A DNA stretch of 64,000 nt from Paraspadella gotoi (Eukaryota > Chaetognatha). Both the position numbers and the translations under genes were made by a program. The DNA is taken from positions 16,373,074 to 16,437,073 of the forward strand of contig CM119268.1 in NCBI GenBank assembly GCA_051294375.1, written 5' to 3'. This document shows, piece by piece, positions 12,401-24,814 of the stretch. The number at the start of each line of letters is the position of its first letter. The first letter of the stretch is position 1. The notes beneath the pieces are model-generated. The model was given only the letters and a program-made list of their open reading frames with translations. It had not been told where the DNA came from and searched no databases.

Positions 12401-14460
12401 AATATGATTGCGACAGGGTTAAAAAAAATACTTAAATAGCATAAAGACGAGATCTTTGAGCAATTTCTCATAAAGAAGAGAGATGCGGGAGAGAGAGTAG
12501 AACGAGAGAACATATAATAGAAAAATATAAGGAATTTGGTTTGTTTTATAATGTTAAACTAACATTCAATTTAAAACTATAAATCACTCATCTATATTTT
12601 TTATATGTAATCTAGGCGGAGGAGGAGATAATTATTACACTCTGGGATTTAAATTATATTCATTCACATAATTCACAATATTAATTAAATATTTGAGTTA
12701 ACTCTTATATTTAACTTTAAGTAGGCAGATCCCGACATTGCTTCGCTCAAACTTGCTTTCACTATGTAAATAACCGTCATCTTTCCACATTGAATTTATT
12801 CACCAGCCCACCGAGAAAATTTCATATGTTATATATCATTGATTATCTCCCTCCTCTTCCTCAATCCCATCTGCACACCATACTCGTGCTCCAAACCCCT
12901 AAGGCAGCACACGCTACGCCCGGCGGCCGATAGCTCTCAAAAGGGTAGTGCTTCCACTTCCGCGCCACAGTAACCGGCCAAGGCTGTCGCCGTCGCAAAA
13001 GGTTAGGTTATTGCGCCTTTTATACTTATTTTTACAAGCGTACAAACTGCGTAAAAAACTTAATTTTCTTTAGCCTGCCCCACCATCTCGGGCTCCTAGA
13101 CAAACTAATTTAACATTCAGTCTGTGCGAACGGGCCCGCCCTCCCCACAGTCGAGCGTCTCAGCAAACACCACCGCACGTCTCGCGCGCGACTGAAAACA
13201 TTGGCCACTCCCCGGCTGCCCCCTCCTCTAAAAAAAGAACGTTAGACAAAATATAAAAGATTTACGAAAGAATAAGCCATTAGTAAAGCCAATTAAATTT
13301 ATTCTTTCTTTCTTCCCGAGGGGACCGGCACGACTCTTGCCCGATTACAACCAAGAATGGCCCAAGGTTAATAAGATTATTTAAACGTGACTTGAATTAA
13401 GATGGATGATAATAATAAAAAAGATTTGATTCAAATATTGTTTTAGCTGCCAGTGTAAGCGAAGTTTGTCACCATCCGATTTCTTTGAAGAAGGGAGAGC
13501 CGAAGGACTCCTTCGGTCCCCCTCCCCCCTCCTCCGCGCCTCCCCCCCGCGGCCTCCGTCTCCGCGCTCTCTCTCGCGCTCCCCCCCTCCCGTCTGCTCC
13601 CCCCTCCGTTCTGGGTCCCCCTCGCTTCTGGTCCCGTCCTTGCTTTTCCCCCGTCCCTGCTTTTTTTTCGCCGCGTCCGCTCTTTTTTACCGCCCCCCGT
13701 CCTCTGTTGTTGTCATCTCAAGTTAAATATATGACAAATACGTTCAAACATCTCTTTCCTCCGTTCTTCCTGCTCGAAATAAACCCCAATTAAAAAATAC
13801 TTTTTTTGGTCCGATGTTAAGGCACATTACATCATATATTTATTTTGTTAAAATATTTTGGTTTCTTTTTTTTTTTATTTTTTTTTTTTAAGTTATTGTG
13901 TTGTCCGTGATTTGTTTCGTTATATTGTATGAGTTGTGTCGACCGGATTTTTAGTTTCGTTTTGCGGGCTGGGATCAAAGGGGAAATCACGGTGACGATT
14001 GGATTCGAAACGTAAAATGGGAGGCGGAAGTATATTTCTGCCGAATTTTGAACCCTATCTGAAATGAACATACATGGGGCGCGCTACAGATATTCGAGGG
14101 CGCTGAGCGTGGTGCTTCCCCGCGCTCGAGAAAGACTCGAAGTCTGTTTCCGCGGCGTCGCGCGGGGCGTGGGTATGTTAAGCACGAATCCGTGAGCCTG
14201 GGGAGGGAAAAATTGAAGACAGAATGAAGTTTTGGGGATGTGGGTGGGAAACCTCGATATTTTCGCAACGGGTGAGAGACTAAGGACGGGAGGGAAATGG
14301 AATTGAAATGTTGTGCCAGCTCTTTTTCGCAAACCGCTTTTCAGAGCTTGATTAATCCCTCTCCATTTTTCCCCGTCCACGTTCGTTGATTGAAATTTTA
14401 CAATGTATTCTGTTTTAAATTCGTTCACATGTAATTATATAGACGAGATATATAATACAC
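12401..14460. other. spacer with a GC-rich and a C-rich patch
   Basis: No gene recognised. Positions 12,900-13,330 are GC-richer and compositionally distinct from their surroundings. Positions 13,485-13,720 form a pyrimidine/C-rich stretch, whose Pro/Arg/Ser-rich open frame is a composition artefact. The remainder is AT-rich. Confidence 0.5.
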
Positions 14461-15000
14461 TTCTTTTTTTTTTTTTTTTTTTTTTTTTTGTTGCCTCTCT
14501 TTTCTGTTCTCTTCCTCTTTATTCTTTGTTTTCTTTTTGTTTTGTTTCGTTTTTTCTTTTTGCTCTCCCTCTTTCTTATCTGTTCTTTCTTTTCTTCCCC
14601 CTCTTTCCCCCTTCTCGTCCTCGTAATCTTCTTTCTCTTATTCTCTTCACTAATCCTCATCCTGCCCCGTCCCTCTCCTTTTTGATCTTTCTTCTCTTCA
14701 CTCTTTCCCCCGCTTCTCCTGCGCTCATTTTCCTCCCTCGTTTCTCTTTCTCATCGTCTCTCATCGCCTCCTAAGAGGTCGTCTTTTCGCCCGTCCCTCT
14801 TTTCCCCCTCCGTCGGCTTTCCCCCTCTCTCTAGCGCGCCCTCTGCTCTAGTCCCCTCTCTCTAGTCCCGCCCTCTGGGTCCTCCTCCTCTCTCGCATCG
14901 CTGCTCAGGTCTCTCAGTCTCTCTCTCCTTCCTCTCCATTTTCATTCTCTCTTTCTCCTCATTCTCCGCTAGCTTCGTGTATCTCCCTCCCTGTAGTTCT
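14461..15000. repeat. polypyrimidine tract (about 540 bp)
   Basis: The plus strand is almost entirely C and T, starting with a T homopolymer of about 25 and continuing as TCTTT/CTCTCC-type sequence. Such strand asymmetry can form triplexes; no function can be inferred here. The 123-residue hydrophobic open frame across it is an artefact. Confidence 0.85.
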
Positions 15001-15859
15001 AGATGACAGGATCTTTTATAAAATACTCATTATCTGACGAGGGAAAATCTCTTTTTTTTTTGTCCTTAAATACAACCTCCAAAAAACAAAATTAAAGCAT
15101 TTTTTTATATGTATGTTTTAGAATTAATTTCAATTTTTTTAGAAAATTACTGAATAAAAAAAAATGAAGAACAGAACAAATAATCGTTTAAGTTGTTTTT
15201 CTTCCTCCTTTTCCGCTTTTATAACTCAATTTTCTTTTCAGGTCAAATAATAAAAGCTAATTTTTTTCTCCTCAAATTCAAAAAAAATCAATCCCGATAT
15301 TTTTCCGGATTAAATCCAGGTTTCGCGAAAATCGCCCTTGGATTTCTTTCCTCTTTTTCGGCGCAAAAATTATTAATTTTTATGAATATTTTTTCCTCTT
15401 TTTTATTTCCGAATTGAAAATGTGAAGTTTATCTTGGTTCTCTCATCGGAACTCGTCGTAGGAGGGCCTGTCTGGTGGTGAGCGGGCAGGTGGGAAGAGG
15501 GTGCCTGTTGGCGAAATGGGGGTTTACCAGGGGGGGTTAGGTGGCAGCGTGGTGGAGGTCTGATCGTGGAGTACTGGATAACCTTATTCTATAAATGGCG
15601 TATTGTTCCAAAATCTCATTAAAGTTAATAATTTCTCACGAACTAATTGTAAGAACAATTAGTAAATCTGTACGACGTGTAAAACATACAACATTTAAAA
15701 CTGGTTTTATTAAAAGAGAATTTCTTAGTTTTGTAGTGGAGTTAAAAGTTTTAATAACCATCTGCTAAGTGGGCTAAATTATTTTTTCAGGTCTGGAAAA
15801 TGAAATGGTCGGGAAATATTGAGGACATCACCAAAACAGACGTTATTAACTTTCAGTTT

Positions 15860-15861
<2 letters not shown>

Positions 15862-15928
<67 letters not shown>
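15862..15928. repeat. (GA)n tract
   Basis: Pure GA run of about 66 bp just upstream of the duplication starting near 15,930. Confidence 0.95.
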
Positions 15929-15929
<1 letters not shown>

Positions 15930-15931
<2 letters not shown>

Positions 15932-16110
15932 CGTTTGATTTGTTTATGCATGAGTAATATTTTTTGAAATTTTTCCCAAAAAAATCCGGCAAAATTTAAT
16001 GAAGCGAAGTAAAAATTGGGGGGAGAGACTGAGAGATGAAAGGGGAGAGGAGATTAGAGGACGAAAAGAAATAATATCGAGAATATAAAGAATGACAAAA
16101 ATATACTACA

Positions 16111-16186
<76 letters not shown>

Positions 16187-17038
16187 AAAAAAAACCAAAA
16201 AAAGAAAAAGAAAAACGGATGAAATGATTTCTATCTCCAAAAAATTCGGCACTAATAAAGGATATGATGTTTGGAGCCAATCAAAGCGAAAGAGGCAAAC
16301 TACAGATTTAACAAAGTGATAAACTTAAGATTTAACATCTTTTTAAATCTTAAAATCTTTCTCTTTTTTTTTCTTTAGAAAAAAATGCAAGAGTGATTAT
16401 GGAGATTTCAAAATTTTAAAGATTCAAAAAAAAAAGGAAGAAAAAAAAAGGGTGAGAGAAAATTTTATAAAAACTTTTTCGTTTTTGTGTCAAAAGCGAA
16501 AAAAAAGGAAAAAAATGGGGGGGGGAGGGTGAGAATGGGAGAAGAGAAAGATGAGGGAAGAGGAAGAGGAATAAGCAGGAGGAGGAAGAAGAGGAGGAGA
16601 ACGAGAAATGAAGAGAAAAAAAAATTGCAATTATTTCTCATTTCATTTCCTTTCTGATGCCAGACGAAGATGAGTGAGGGAGAGAAAATAGATGCGCTGA
16701 TTTCACTTTCATCTTCTCTTTCTTTTTTTCTAAATTATACATTCACATTATTTTTTTTTAAGTTAGTTTTATATAATTCAAACATAAAACATAACTTATT
16801 TCTAATCCCGCTCTGCAGTCTCTCCCCGCATTCCAACAATAATCTTTCAAACCCCCTTCCTCCTCTTTCCCCATTCCTCCTCCTCCTCTTCCTCATCCTC
16901 CTCTTCCCCGCCATCCCCATGCCGCGCCTCGATCCCACGAACACGGGTTCCTGCTGTTTCATTTATGATTATTCCATTTCCTGGTTATTGCTTCTTTTCC
17001 TTCCTTAGAGGCGAAGCTAGAAGGGGAGAGAGAGCGAA
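15930..17038. repeat. 1.1-kb tandem near-duplicate, unit 1
   Basis: The unit opens with an AATCCGGCAAAAT phrase, contains (GAAA)n at 16,109-16,188, a G-rich purine stretch near 16,510-16,610 and a CT-rich stretch near 16,860, and ends at the phrase GAGGCGAAGCTAGAAG. The same order is found in unit 2 (17,039-18,246). Confidence 0.85.
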
Positions 17039-18246
17039 AAGGACGCTAGATTTGATTTAACTGCATAGAGTAAATCAATTTTTTGAATTTTTTCCACAAA
17101 AAATCCGGCAAAATATTATGAGACCGAAGTAAAAATTGGGGGAAGATGACTGAAATAGATAAAGGGGTAGAGGAGATTAGATACGAAAAAAAGAAATCAT
17201 AACGAGAAATTAAGAATGCCAATCTATTCTACAGAAAGAACAGAGAAAGAAAGAAACGAAAGAAAAAAGAAGAAAGAAAGAAAGAAACGAAAGAAAGAAA
17301 GGAAGAAAGAAAGAAAAAAAAACCAAAACAGAAAGAAAACGGATGAAATAATTATCTATCTCCAAAACATTCGGCACTAAATAAAAGGCAATAAATGTTT
17401 CGCAGCCAAATCAAGACGAACAGAGCAGCAGCAAACTACAGAGATACAAGTATAACACTCTAAAAGATTTAACATCTTTTTAAATATCTCTAAATCTTCA
17501 TCTTTCTTTTTCTTATAGAAAAAATGCAAAAGAGTGATATTACTGAGATTATCAAATTTAATGGAATCACAAAACAAGGACAGACAGCGGATCGAGAGAA
17601 AAGTTTTAAATATACTTCTATTACGTATTTGATAGTCAATAAAAGCGGGAGAAAAAAGGACATAATATGGGGGGGGAGAAGGGAGAGAATGAGAGGAGAT
17701 AAGAAGAAAGATGAGGAACTAAGAGGAAAAGAAAGAACTATAAAGCGGGAGAGGAAAGCAAGAACAGAGAGAGACGAGAAAGAAGAGAAAAAAAATTTGC
17801 AATTATTCTCATTTCATTTCTTTTCTGATAGATGGTACCGGTGAGGAGGCGGGAGAGAAGATGAGTGAGGGAGAGAAAAATAGATGCGCTGATTCACTTC
17901 AATCTTCTCTTATCTTTTTTTCTAAAATTATAACATTCACATTATTTTTTTTAGTTAGTTTTATATAATTCAAAACTAAAACATAACTTATTTTTCTAAT
18001 CCCGCTCTGCAGTCTACTCCGCCCGCATTCCATAACAATAATCTTTCAACCCGCTTCCTCTCTTTCCCCATTCCCTCTCCTCCTCTTTCTCATCCGTCAT
18101 CTCTTCCCCGCCATCCCCATGCCGCCGCCTCGGGATTCCCACTGAACCCTGGGTTCCTGCTGTTCATTTATGATTTATTCCATTTCCTGGTTAATTGCTT
18201 CTTTTCCTTCCTCTTAGAGGCGAAGCTAGAAGTGGAGAGCAGAGCG
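17039..18246. repeat. 1.1-kb tandem near-duplicate, unit 2
   Basis: Second copy of the preceding unit, carrying many scattered one-base insertions relative to unit 1. The pattern resembles an unpolished long-read copy more than normal divergence. No coding function was recognised. Confidence 0.85.
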
Positions 18247-18265
18247 AGGAGTTTGAAGATGTTAT

Positions 18266-18337
18266 GACTCTCTCTCTCTCTCTCTTCTCTTCTCTCTCCT
18301 CTCTCTCCTCTCTCTCTCATCTCTCTCTCTCTCTCTT
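18266..18337. repeat. (CT)n tract
   Basis: Interrupted CT run on the plus strand. Confidence 0.9.
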
Positions 18338-18566
18338 GCGGCCTATAAGCACGTATAACGAAATTTTTTTTGTCAAATTTTGAACCTAATTAGCACTTAA
18401 ATTTTTAATAAGATTTTTTATATTTTTTGTTATCAAAAAAAAATTGAATATAAAAATTTAAAAAAACGGTTTTAAAATTTTGAGAGTAAAATGATATAAA
18501 CAAAATAAGTGGACTATTTATTAAAAAATATAAATAATCATATCACTAGTAACATATGTTCGAGAT

Positions 18567-18695
18567 AGAAAGAAAGAAAGAAAGAAATGAAAGGAAGGAA
18601 AGAAAAAAAGAAAGAAAGAAAGAAAAGAAAGAAAGAAAGAAAAGAAAGAAAGAGAAAGAGAAGAAGAAAGAAAGAAAGAAAGAAAGAAAGAAGAA
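18567..18695. repeat. (GAAA)n microsatellite
   Basis: GAAA units with frequent GGAAA/GAAAA irregularities. The Lys/Glu/Arg open frames over it are artefacts. Confidence 0.95.
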
Positions 18696-18803
18696 AGAAA
18701 GAGAGATTCGGAGGGGGTCTTGGACAGCAACGGCTACGACTTGGGTCAATTCGCGGCCCGCCAGTTAGGTGATGGTGGGGTTTTTTCCCCGGGGTTCTGA
18801 GTA

Positions 18804-18805
<2 letters not shown>

Positions 18806-18870
<65 letters not shown>

Positions 18871-18923
18871 NNNNNNNNNNNNNNNNNNNNNNNNNAGAGA
18901 GAGAGAGAGAGAGAGAGAGAGAG
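18806..18923. repeat. (GA)n tract spanning a gap
   Basis: A GA run on both sides of a 25-N gap (18,871-18,895); the true array length is therefore unknown. Confidence 0.95.
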
Positions 18924-19186
18924 CTAGACTTTGTGGGCGATCACAGCTGAATAATATGTGGACAAATATGTGCTAACGATAACAGATCTGTCGTAAAATA
19001 TTTTTGTAAAAGTAATAACTTCATCGTGACATATTTTAAGACGTAATCTTATTAAGTTATTAGGTCAAATTTATCCGAAGTGATTGCCTGGTTACAAGCA
19101 GATTGACCGCGGGGGGCTCTTAAGGAAGAAAGAGGCAGAGAGTCCGAAGCCTCGAAGGCCAATGAGAATCAAGTGGTTTTGTTTAA

Positions 19187-19294
19187 AACGACGACGACGT
19201 AAACGACGACGACGGAGACGACGACGACGGAGACGACGACGGTGACGACGACTGAGACGACGACGGAGACGACGACGGTGACGACGACAACGAC
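19187..19294. repeat. (ACG/GAC)n triplet array
   Basis: Imperfect GAC/ACG triplets with GAGAC and GTGAC interruptions. The minus-strand translation is an Arg-rich run, and other frames give Asp or Thr/Val runs. Treated as a trinucleotide repeat, not a gene. Confidence 0.85.
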
Positions 19295-19428
19295 TAAATG
19301 AAGTAAGGTTGAGATTCGTTAAATATCCAATCGATGAAGATACAATTGACAAAGTCTTGTATTAAAAACCCACAGTCGATTTTAATCAATTCACGATTCG
19401 CGAGGCAAAAACTATTACATGCAATGTT

Positions 19429-19494
19429 AGAGAATTGACAAAGTTTTTGTTTGCAACGAATTTTATTTGCAAACAAAAACTTTGTCAATTCTCT
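19429..19494. repeat. perfect inverted repeat, 28-bp arms
   Basis: Arms 19,429-19,456 and 19,467-19,494 are exact reverse complements with a 10-base loop. The arm contains GAATTGACAAAGTTTTTG. Related TTGACAAA phrases occur nearby at about 19,347 and 19,551, which suggests a local foldback family. Confidence 0.9.
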
Positions 19495-20273
19495 AATTAA
19501 TAGTAACAACGAAAAAGAAAGGATTACTTCAATACATGCAAGGTTAAACGGTTGACAAATTGTACAAATTACAATGAACTGATATATCTGTTTCACGGAA
19601 CCGACTCGTTTTTCTAGTTCAGTCTTCATGAAGAAGAAGAAAGAGATAAATGAGACTTGAACGTCGGCGCCTCTTATCACAAAAAAACGAAAATGTCGCC
19701 CGAGACAAAATCTTTGTCCTCAACGTCTTTGTCGTATGAACTAAATTGACGTCTGACACAAAACCTTTGTCCTCATTGACGTCATTGCAGAGAGAGAGAG
19801 AAAAAAAAGGGATATCGGTCGGAAATTTTTCTCCGCCGCCTTCTGCCTCCAGATGTGGTGAATGTCAAACAAAAGGCAAAGAAGAGGTGAAGTCGACGAA
19901 CGCCTCTCGGTGAACGTTGAAAATATAATATTTGTTCAATTAATTATAATAATTGTTCAATCTTGCGTGAATACAAGAGCGACGCTCATGATTTGGTAGA
20001 TACATTCGACATTTATATTTCTTTAAAAGGATCTAAAATTCGACGTTATTAAAATGATAAAAAAAATATAATAAATAAAATTTCGCTGTCGTTCAATAAT
20101 TGTATATTTTATGTGTTCAATATCCTCAAATGCTAATATCTTTAATCAGTACTTTAGAAATAGGCGAAACTTCGTCTTTTTCTGGAGTCGACTTCATCCC
20201 TAAAAGATTCACTCTGATGAAGGAAACTTGAGACTATTCCATTATTCTAAGGAAGGCTGCACATTTTCATAGA

Positions 20274-20301
20274 AGAGAGAGAGAGAAAGAGAGAGACGAG
20301 A

Positions 20302-20366
<65 letters not shown>

Positions 20367-20369
20367 GTT

Positions 20370-20402
<33 letters not shown>
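20274..20402. repeat. (GA)n tract
   Basis: GA run with interruptions, about 128 bp. Confidence 0.95.
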
Positions 20403-20405
<3 letters not shown>

Positions 20406-21327
20406 AATAAAACAGAAAGCAAAGAAAGAAAGGAGCAAGCGAAATGTTGACTAAACGAGACCCAAATTATAGTCCAGTGTAGGAAAAGATTAGATTTACT
20501 ATTCTACAATATAAAAAGCTTTTATTAGCTTACTCTTAAGTAGGATGGCAAAGGCCACATGTAATAAGGTGGTCACCAGTTACCTTTAACGGATTTTTTC
20601 ACTTGATTAAAATGAGAAGATGAAAGAATAAAGGGAGCTAATGTAATCATACTTGCAGTCGTCGCAACAAGGAATATGATAAGGATATAATTTATGATAT
20701 CCAAGGATAAAAAGGATAATTCCGACGAAAATCAACAAAGAGAAAGAACATGAGAAAAAGAAAAGAAAGAAAAAAGAAAAGAGGAAAAGAGGAAAAGAGG
20801 AAAAAGAGAGAATGGGCAACGCAAATATCGCGAGATCGCTTTTCACAGGCGAAATATTTAGGGACTCCATATCCGGTGACCCTTTCAGGGAAATCACAAC
20901 AAAACTGTTGACCCTTTTCTCCGTTTTTTTTTATTTTTTCTTTTTGTATTTTTTCCATGTGCTTAAGACTTATTTTTTTTTTTATATGAAGCGTGGGGGG
21001 AAAAGCAAGGGAGAGCCTGGGAGGGCGGGTAAATTTTATGACTATCTTACTTTTGAAATTAAAACTAAAATTGTGTATCATTAAATCGTATAGATTTTAA
21101 TTAGGAGTTTTAAAAATAAAAAAAAATATTCATGATTTTAGAAAAATAAAATTTAAAGAAAAAAAAATGAGTGTATGTTCATTATACAACGTCTGTTCGT
21201 TGTTTCTTATTTGTTGCGTAATCAAATAGAACGTTCGTTGTCATAACTCGTTTATTTTTGTTTCATTCTTTTCTTGAATTACTTAAAACAAAAAGAACAT
21301 CAAAAAAGCCAAAGGAAGATTCTTCTG

Positions 21328-21368
<41 letters not shown>

Positions 21369-22195
21369 CCCCAGTGAGGAAACGCTAAACCACACTCCTC
21401 CTACAATTCTCACACGATATCGCGTCTTTTGTTTACGAATTTCGACTCCTTGTGTCGTCTGTGTTTATTTAGCTGCGTTGTCGTCGTCGCCGTCATCGTC
21501 GTCAAATTAAAGACAAATTCCAAATGTTCAATTTGTTGGATTTTATTTCCTCTTTATATTCTCTGGCGAAATCTCTGCGGTATTTTGTTTCTGAGCTAAG
21601 ATAGCGACTGAAAACGAGAGAACTGTGATGATTTTTAGATGCTATGTATATAAATTGCCAGCAATCGGGATTTTGCAACGAGCCCGTTATTTTTTTTTTT
21701 AATTTTGATGTTTTATCATTGAAATAAGTTAAGATATTTTTCAAGTATCCTTGACACTTTGCATCACGAATAATGTATTATATTACATATATATATATAT
21801 AATGGTATTTTCCTTTTTTCAATATTACTTGAAATCAAAATATGAATAATATTACCATAATATTTTCATAATATTGTCACTCACTCCTTGTTAAATTAGA
21901 TAAATAAAACATTTTTAAAAAAGAAAGTAATATATATTTGTTTAAATAATATAGATTAAATACTAAATCCTTCATAAAATATAAAATTAGAAAATAGGGA
22001 AACAAGTAATTTGCAAATTTTCATATTATATTAAATTAATTATTAATAAATTAATTATTATATTAAATTTGAATTTTTTTAATATTCGTAGGAGATTTCT
22101 GAAACCAAAGTGAAATTGTGACGGATAATTTAGGAAGAGGGCAGAGCGAAGGATTCGCTGAAATCCAACTAATCGAATCAAACGCGCGGTTTCTC

Positions 22196-22198
<3 letters not shown>
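20403..22198. other. AT-rich spacer
   Basis: No exon-like segment was found. The stretch contains a (CT)n run at 21,331-21,365 and very AT-rich sequence at 21,740-22,090. Confidence 0.6.
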
Positions 22199-22199
<1 letters not shown>

Positions 22200-22244
<45 letters not shown>

Positions 22245-22429
22245 AGCGTTTTCACTCTCTCTCCCTCTTTTTCCAGATTGCGCGCTCGGGGCGGGGAGGC
22301 GGACGGCGGATGAGAGAGGATCAAGTTTCTCCGCTGACGCTTATTCGATTAATGCCGCGCGTCGTTCCAGTTCCGATCACGTGATTGGGTCACGCTGCTT
22401 GCGGCCTCACGTGACTTTGGTGTTGCGTC

Positions 22430-22513
<84 letters not shown>

Positions 22514-22834
22514 AGAGAGACGCTGCAGATCCAGTGGCGTTGGAAACCGTGCCGACAATTTTGATGACTTGCAGATTGACAGGTGAACATTGAAGGTGAA
22601 ATCATTGGATTTTGTGGACATCAGTTAAAGAAAATTATGTTTTTTAATTAGATCGAATATGGAGTTCATGTTTTCTTGTTCTTGTCGATATTTGTTTTGA
22701 GATCACGTGACTCCAGGTCAGGTGACCCTTGCGTCGATAGAGACGCGTGCGTCTTGACGAGGACGGTGAACGGGGGGGGGGCGCAACGACATTTGCACAC
22801 ATGGACGCCGAAGAGTGAGAGTAGAAGAGAGAGT

Positions 22835-22916
<82 letters not shown>
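22200..22916. repeat. cluster of three (GA)n arrays
   Basis: GA runs at 22,200-22,243, 22,433-22,522 and 22,813-22,916 are separated by GC-richer sequence that carries the palindromic E-boxes described separately. Confidence 0.95.
22377..22710. promoter_or_regulatory. cluster of three TCACGTGA E-box palindromes
   Basis: The octamer TCACGTGA occurs at 22,377-22,384, 22,407-22,414 and 22,703-22,710; the last two are followed by C as in CLEAR/M-box type sites for bHLH-Zip factors of the MiT/USF/Myc classes. A TGACGTAA bZIP-type site lies at 23,021-23,028. The surrounding DNA is GC-richer than the flanks. Regulatory function is an inference: no gene start was recognised beside it. Confidence 0.35.
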
Positions 22917-23795
22917 TTGAAATCGGAGAAGGGAAGCGAAGTTTTCCTCGGCGTTGGCCTTGTGACGTAGTGACGCAGGGACGCACTCAGTGGCGCAGTT
23001 ATGCATTGACGGAGAGACGATGACGTAAGGAAACGCGGAGACGTATGAAGCAGTGAATCGACTCTGGATCAATGAAGTAGTAACTAATGATGTGAATTTG
23101 TGAATTTGTAATTAAAAAAAAAAAAATTGCGTGCACTTTTAAAGATGTGTCAAGCTGTCGATATCCTAGAAAGGGGGCAGACAAAATCTTGCAAGAATTA
23201 AGTACGCCTTCTTGAGTGACGTTTTATTGACTCATAAGTGTCACTTCGTTTGGGCTAAAATAAAGGCCAGTCGGTTCGGTTTTTTCAGTCGACTATATAT
23301 AATCATTTTTATATATTATTATATATGGCGTTGCTACCGGTAATGGTATAATAAAGGTGATTAATTATTTGTTTTTTATAAGGTGTGAAGCAAGTCGAAC
23401 GCGAAAAAAATTCGGAAAAAATGATTGGGTGGTCTGAAAATATTTCGAAAAAAAATTTTTTAGACAGAGTTTGAGAGGTGATTTATATTAAAGCTGTGTT
23501 TTTTAGGAAAAAAAAATTTCCTGAACAAATAAATAATTGTTTTTTTCATTCGATATGAAATTTACGGCTTTTGAGTTGAGACTTTATCAATCTGGATGTA
23601 AAGAAAAAATAATTTGTAGTTTTTCCATCTAATTATCGTCTTGCATAATGATTATCACATCGACAACTTTTTGCCTCAGGATTCTAATCATTATATTCTG
23701 AATGTCATGGTTTTCAAAAAAATTGAGGCTCATTAATTTTGTTTGCAAACGTCCTTTTTTTGTCTCATGGATTAGATTTTAACAACAATCTTCTG

Positions 23796-23903
<108 letters not shown>

Positions 23904-24704
23904 TCCCCAACAAAGAATGGCGAGCCTAATTGGAAGGAAATGTTCCCTTCTGTTGTGAGACGTCGAGAATGAATCGTGGAAAATGAGGCGGCCTCTGTTG
24001 ACTCGCTCCGCCCTTCGTTTATTTATAATCGAGGGGCAGCATCGGGGTTAAAGTTTTCGTCGTAAATGTTTATTTAAAGGATTTGGGGTTTTTTTTTTGT
24101 TGTTTTGAATGAAAGATTTAATTTTGACGTACAACCGTTCCAAGTGATTTAAATTCGAATTATTTTCAAATATAGTTTTTTTCTAGCGACAGACTAAATT
24201 TTTGGTTCGTTTTTTTTAACCAAAAATCGAGTATATTTTACTCAAATATATAATTAAAAACATATATATATATTTATATTATAGAAGTTTTGCTTTTAAA
24301 TCAAGTAAACAAATGAATAATCGTGTTTATATTTTAAGGAATAGAAAGGTGTCATATCATGTAAAATTACATTCTTTTTCTTTCAACAGGACGTGTCTCA
24401 GTAATAGTAAATGACTATCATAAAGTAAACATAAATATAAACACTTGAACTGCCGCGTTCGAAACTATATTGATAATGAGAAATTAGCACTTCTATTTTG
24501 TAAATACTACGTTTTCACGAGAGCATATTTATTTTCTCATCTAAAACTTTTAAGACAAACGTGTTGACGGATTTAGAATCGAAAAAATCATCGAGAAAAA
24601 AATATCTCATATTTTTAATCAAACATAACTCATGACTGACATAAAGAATCGGCATCAGTGACAGATCGTCAGCCACCTATGACAGATCATGACGGTTCGT
24701 TTCG

Positions 24705-24814
<110 letters not shown>

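Noticed and set aside
13466-13793. Pro/Arg/Ser-rich frames of 86-102 codons
   Set aside because: Caused by a C-rich stretch; two frames are open with the same bias and nothing resembles a domain.
14403-14774. 123-codon hydrophobic open frame that looks like a membrane protein
   Set aside because: It lies wholly in a polypyrimidine tract; Phe/Leu/Ser/Pro bias follows from T and C only.
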